Of a stretch of DNA of 7,510 bases, positions 5,741 through 7,510 are shown one piece after another. How positions within the stretch are numbered: position 1 is the first letter of the stretch; each line of letters starts with the position of its first letter. A program made the translations under genes and the position numbers. Source of the stretch: Methanobacteriota archaeon (lineage in GTDB: Archaea > Halobacteriota > Halobacteria > Halobacteriales > Halalkalicoccaceae). The notes below the pieces were generated by a model. That model worked only from the letters and a program-made list of their open reading frames with translations. It searched no databases and had not been told where the DNA came from. The stretch spans positions 1 to 7,510 of the forward strand of contig JADFQH010000142.1 of the NCBI GenBank assembly GCA_022561895.1, given 5' to 3'.

Positions 5741-5761
5741 GAGTTAATAGTTAAGAAAGTA

Positions 5762-5775
5762 ACTCACAGGTGAGT
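5762..5775. promoter_or_regulatory. TrmB-type operator, site 1 (upstream of type II gap)
   Basis: ACTCA-CAGG-TGAGT is a perfect inverted repeat with arms of 6 bp if the inner C/G pair is counted. Read as the published TrmB motif TACT-N7-GAGTA it is AACT-CACAGGT-GAGTA, one mismatch. It shares the core ACTCA-N4-TGAGT with the second site at 5922-5935. It lies on the upstream side of the gapII TATA-like box, about 21 bases from it. In Halobacterium salinarum TrmB sites upstream of the TATA box go with activation. Confidence 0.6.
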
Positions 5776-5896
5776 AACTCGTGGCCACAAATCGCTTGGA
5801 GGGTGACTAAGTGGATGGGGTGCGTATTTGGGTATCGTACGGGCTCTATACGGCCAACACCCCGTTTATGCACTCCCTACTGGGGCAATCGACGCA

Positions 5897-5906
5897 AGAT
5901 ACTTAG
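5897..5906 (+). promoter_or_regulatory. Weak TATA-like candidate for type I gap
   Basis: AGATACTTAG lies 24-33 bases before the ATG at 5930, the right distance for a leaderless transcript, but it is a poor match. The alternative GTTTATG at 5864-5870 looks better in sequence and would give a leader of about 35 bases. In both cases the palindrome at 5918-5939 lies downstream of the TATA box. Confidence 0.3.
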
Positions 5907-5917
5907 TCAGTGCCATC

Positions 5918-5939
5918 TAGTACTCATATATGAGTACTA
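5918..5939. promoter_or_regulatory. TrmB-type operator, site 2: 22-bp perfect palindrome over the type I gap start codon
   Basis: The 22 bases centred between 5928 and 5929 are identical on both strands. The inner 16 are TACTCATATATGAGTA, an exact match to TACT-N7-GAGTA, the TrmB motif reported for Halobacterium. The gap ATG (5930-5932) lies inside the right half. A protein bound here would cover the start site of a leaderless transcript or its first bases, and would be expected to repress. The gene product's Met-Ser-Thr is written by the operator itself. Confidence 0.75.
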
Positions 5940-6979
5940 ATTTCGAGGACGGGCCGGTGCGGGTGGGGCTAAACGGGTTCGGACGGATCGGCCGGAACGT
6001 CCTTCGAGCAGTGCTCGACACCCCGCAGATCGAGCTCGTCGCCATCAACGACATCATGGACGCGGAGGACATGCGCTACCTCGCGAAGTACGACACCGTG
6101 ATGGGGCGTCTCGACGGACTCGAACTGGATGGGGAGCGCCTCGTCTACGAGGATACCGAGATCCCGACGTTCAGCGAGAAGGACCCGACGGAGCTGCCGT
6201 GGGACGAACTCGGTGTCGATGTCGCCTTCGAGGCGACGGGCATCTTCCGAACCCACGAGGACGCCGCACAACACCTCGACGCCGGGGCCGAGAAGGTGAT
6301 CATCAGTGCACCGCCGAAAGGCGAGGAGCCGGTGAAAACGATCGTCTACGGCGTCAACCACGACGAGTACGGCGGAGAGGATGTCGTCTCGAACGCCTCG
6401 TGTACCACGAACAGCGTCGCGCCGGTCGCGAAGGTTCTCGACGAGCGCTTTGGCATCGAATCGGGCCTTCTGACGACCGTTCACGCCTACACGGGAACCC
6501 AGAGCCTCGTCGACGGCCCGCAGGGGAAGACTCGCCGCGGGCGCGCGGCCGCCGAAAACATCATCCCGACCTCGACGGGTGCGGCGCAAGCCACGACCGA
6601 AGTGCTGCCCGAACTCGAGGGCAAACTCGACGGGATGGCGATGCGCGTGCCGGTTCCAAACGGCTCGATCACGGATTTCGTCGTGGATCTCGAAGCCGAT
6701 GTCGGGCGCGAGGAAGTGAACGAGGCGTTCCGCGAGGCCGCAGACGGCGATCTCGCTGGCGTCCTCGGCTGCACCGACGACGAGGTCGTTTCACGGGATA
6801 TTCTGGGCCTCCCGTTCTCGTCCTATGTGGATCTCGCCTCGACGATGTCGGTCGAGGGTGGCCAAGTGAAAGTGCTGACGTGGTACGACAACGAGTTCGG
6901 CTTCGCGAGTCGCATGCTCGACCTCGCGGGATACATCACCGAACAGACACAGGAAGAACCCCCAGAGGCGACGGCCTAA
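5930..6979 (+). CDS. gap: Glyceraldehyde-3-phosphate dehydrogenase, bacterial type I (349 aa)
   Basis: This is the phosphorylating, bacterial-type GAPDH of glycolysis. The Rossmann motif is VGLNGFGRIGRNVLRAVL (12-29), followed by VAINDI, where the acidic residue after strand 2 suggests NAD use. The catalytic cysteine is Cys158 in SNASCTTNSVAPVAKVL, and His185 lies in LTTVHAYTGTQ. The phosphate-binding region includes RRGRAAAENIIPTSTGAA (202-219) and MAMRVPVPNGSITD. The C-terminal signature is VLTWYDNEFGFASRMLDLAGYI. Haloarchaea are thought to have acquired this enzyme from bacteria; in Haloferax volcanii GapI is the glycolytic enzyme. Tandem stops TAA TAA end the gene. The start gives the usual short acidic N-terminus, lies in a palindrome and suggests leaderless translation. 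pgk, the next enzyme of the pathway, follows 121 bases on. Confidence 0.96.
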   Translation: MSTNFEDGPVRVGLNGFGRIGRNVLRAVLDTPQIELVAINDIMDAEDMRYLAKYDTVMGRLDGLELDGERLVYEDTEIPTFSEKDPTELPWDELGVDVAFEATGIFRTHEDAAQHLDAGAEKVIISAPPKGEEPVKTIVYGVNHDEYGGEDVVSNASCTTNSVAPVAKVLDERFGIESGLLTTVHAYTGTQSLVDGPQGKTRRGRAAAENIIPTSTGAAQATTEVLPELEGKLDGMAMRVPVPNGSITDFVVDLEADVGREEVNEAFREAADGDLAGVLGCTDDEVVSRDILGLPFSSYVDLASTMSVEGGQVKVLTWYDNEFGFASRMLDLAGYITEQTQEEPPEATA

Positions 6980-7060
6980 TAAGGGCGGTTGTCGTCCCGT
7001 ACCGGCGATCGCCCGTGTGCGGGTCAGCGATCGCCGGTAAATCGTTACAACCGTCCTTAT
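6979..7060 (+). repeat. Long interrupted hairpin between type I gap and pgk
   Basis: The outer stem pairs ATAAGGGCGGTTGT (6979-6992) with ACAACCGTCCTTAT (7047-7060), 14 pairs with one G-U. After a 7x7 internal loop, the inner stem TACCGGCGATCGC (7000-7012) pairs perfectly with GCGATCGCCGGTA (7027-7039), 13 pairs. A CCCG/CGGG stem can form at the tip, sharing base 7012 with the inner stem. The structure starts at the last base of the gap stop codon and is followed by a T-rich stretch at 7070-7078. It could be a terminator or RNA-stability element for gap, or a small inserted palindromic element: TAA is present at both edges (6977-6979 and 7060-7062), a possible short duplication. I cannot tell these apart from one copy. 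Confidence 0.7.
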
Positions 7061-7069
7061 AAGACCCGC

Positions 7070-7077
7070 TTTTATTA
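7070..7077 (+). promoter_or_regulatory. TATA-like box of pgk, also a T tract after the hairpin
   Basis: TTTTATTA lies 24-31 bases before the pgk ATG at 7101, fitting a leaderless pgk transcript. The same T-rich stretch could end transcripts coming from gap. pgk therefore probably has its own promoter in addition to any readthrough. Confidence 0.55.
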
Positions 7078-7100
7078 TCGCGCTCGGCCTCCCTTTAGCC

Positions 7101-7510
7101 ATGTTCAAAACGATCGATGATCTCCCCGAGAGCCAGCGAGTACTCGTCCGAATCGACATCAACTCTCCGGTCGAAGACGGCACAGTCCAGGACAACCGAC
7201 GGTTCGTGCGCCACGCGAAAACGCTTCGAGAACTGGCCGACGCGGGCCACGCGGTCGCCGTGATGGCCCATCAGGGTCGGCCCGGCCGAGAGACGTTCGT
7301 CTCGCTCGAACAGCACGCAGAGATCCTGTCAAGCCATCTCGACCGAGAACTGCGCTACGTGCCCGACACCTACGGCGAGGAGGCAGTAGAGGCGATCCGC
7401 GAACTCGCCGCCGGCGCGATCCTGCTTCTTGAAAACGTCCGGATGGTCGACGAGGAGCTGGCCGACCGCACTCCCGAGAAACACGCCGAAAGCGCGCTGG
7501 TCGAAACACT
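7101..7510 (+). CDS. pgk: Phosphoglycerate kinase, N-terminal part
   Basis: Phosphoglycerate kinase transfers phosphate from 1,3-bisphosphoglycerate to ADP, the step after GAPDH, and works reversibly in glycolysis and gluconeogenesis. The 136 complete codons present cover part of the N-terminal substrate domain: RVLVRIDINSPVEDG (13-27, the family's VLVRxDxNxP motif), the basic NRRFVRHAKTL segment, VMAHQGRPGR (54-63, the HxGRP substrate loop) and AILLLENVRM (106-115). The reading frame is open to the window end and the ATP-binding C-terminal domain lies beyond. The ATG follows a TATA-like box at leaderless distance. It stands downstream of type I gap in the same direction, making a compact lower-glycolysis cluster. 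Confidence 0.95.
   Translation, partial: MFKTIDDLPESQRVLVRIDINSPVEDGTVQDNRRFVRHAKTLRELADAGHAVAVMAHQGRPGRETFVSLEQHAEILSSHLDRELRYVPDTYGEEAVEAIRELAAGAILLLENVRMVDEELADRTPEKHAESALVET

Noticed and set aside
5969..6589. Long minus-strand open frame (206 codons)
   Set aside because: It is an antisense shadow of type I GAPDH, typical of GC-rich haloarchaeal genes, with no recognisable motifs. The same applies to 3383-3985 opposite the ATP-grasp gene and 7159-7509 opposite pgk.
6199..7062. 287-codon plus-strand open frame overlapping type I gap
   Set aside because: It is an Arg-rich out-of-frame reading of the GAPDH gene, which has all its catalytic residues in the other frame.
1..7510. CRISPR array, tRNA, rRNA or integrase attachment site
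   Set aside because: I saw no regularly spaced repeats, no tRNA cloverleaf or T-arm consensus, no rRNA motifs and no tyrosine or serine recombinase gene.

Overview
The window is haloarchaeal (class Halobacteria). The encoded proteins are strongly acidic. The glycolytic genes, the L10e ribosomal protein and the DUF433, DUF7342 and DUF7282 families are all of haloarchaeal type. Several starts sit about 25-35 bases behind TATA-like boxes, as expected for leaderless archaeal transcripts. The genus cannot be fixed from this sequence.

The left part (1 to about 2790) is accessory in character and looks more AT-rich between genes. It starts with the N-terminal part of a secreted, S-layer-type beta-sandwich protein on the minus strand. 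Next comes a DUF433 antitoxin gene, whose DUF5615/PIN-like toxin partner is broken. A 100-bp inverted-repeat element (MITE-like, TA target duplication) sits in toxin codon 20, and the downstream remnant carries further frameshifts and probably an internal deletion. Then follows a second, intact two-gene unit: a winged-HTH DUF7342 protein overlapping by 8 bases a gene for a small protein resembling TumE/DUF6516 toxins. About 320 bases of non-coding DNA close this part.

The right part (2795 to 7510) is compact core genome. Ribosomal protein L10e is followed with no gap by a RimK-like ATP-grasp ligase. Convergent to these are a small heat-shock protein (Hsp20) and the archaeal-type (type II) GAPDH. 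Divergent from type II GAPDH is a bacterial-type (type I) GAPDH, followed by phosphoglycerate kinase, which runs off the end. In Haloferax volcanii the two GAPDH types have opposite roles: GapI in glycolysis and GapII in gluconeogenesis.

The most informative regulatory finding is in the 227-bp region between the two gap genes. It holds two inverted repeats with the same ACTCA-N4-TGAGT core. They match the published Halobacterium TrmB motif TACT-N7-GAGTA, one exactly and one with a single mismatch. One lies just upstream of the gapII TATA-like box. The other is a perfect 22-bp palindrome covering the gapI start codon. This is the geometry expected for one sugar-responsive regulator acting in opposite directions on the two genes. 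A second notable structure is an 82-base interrupted hairpin between gapI and pgk.
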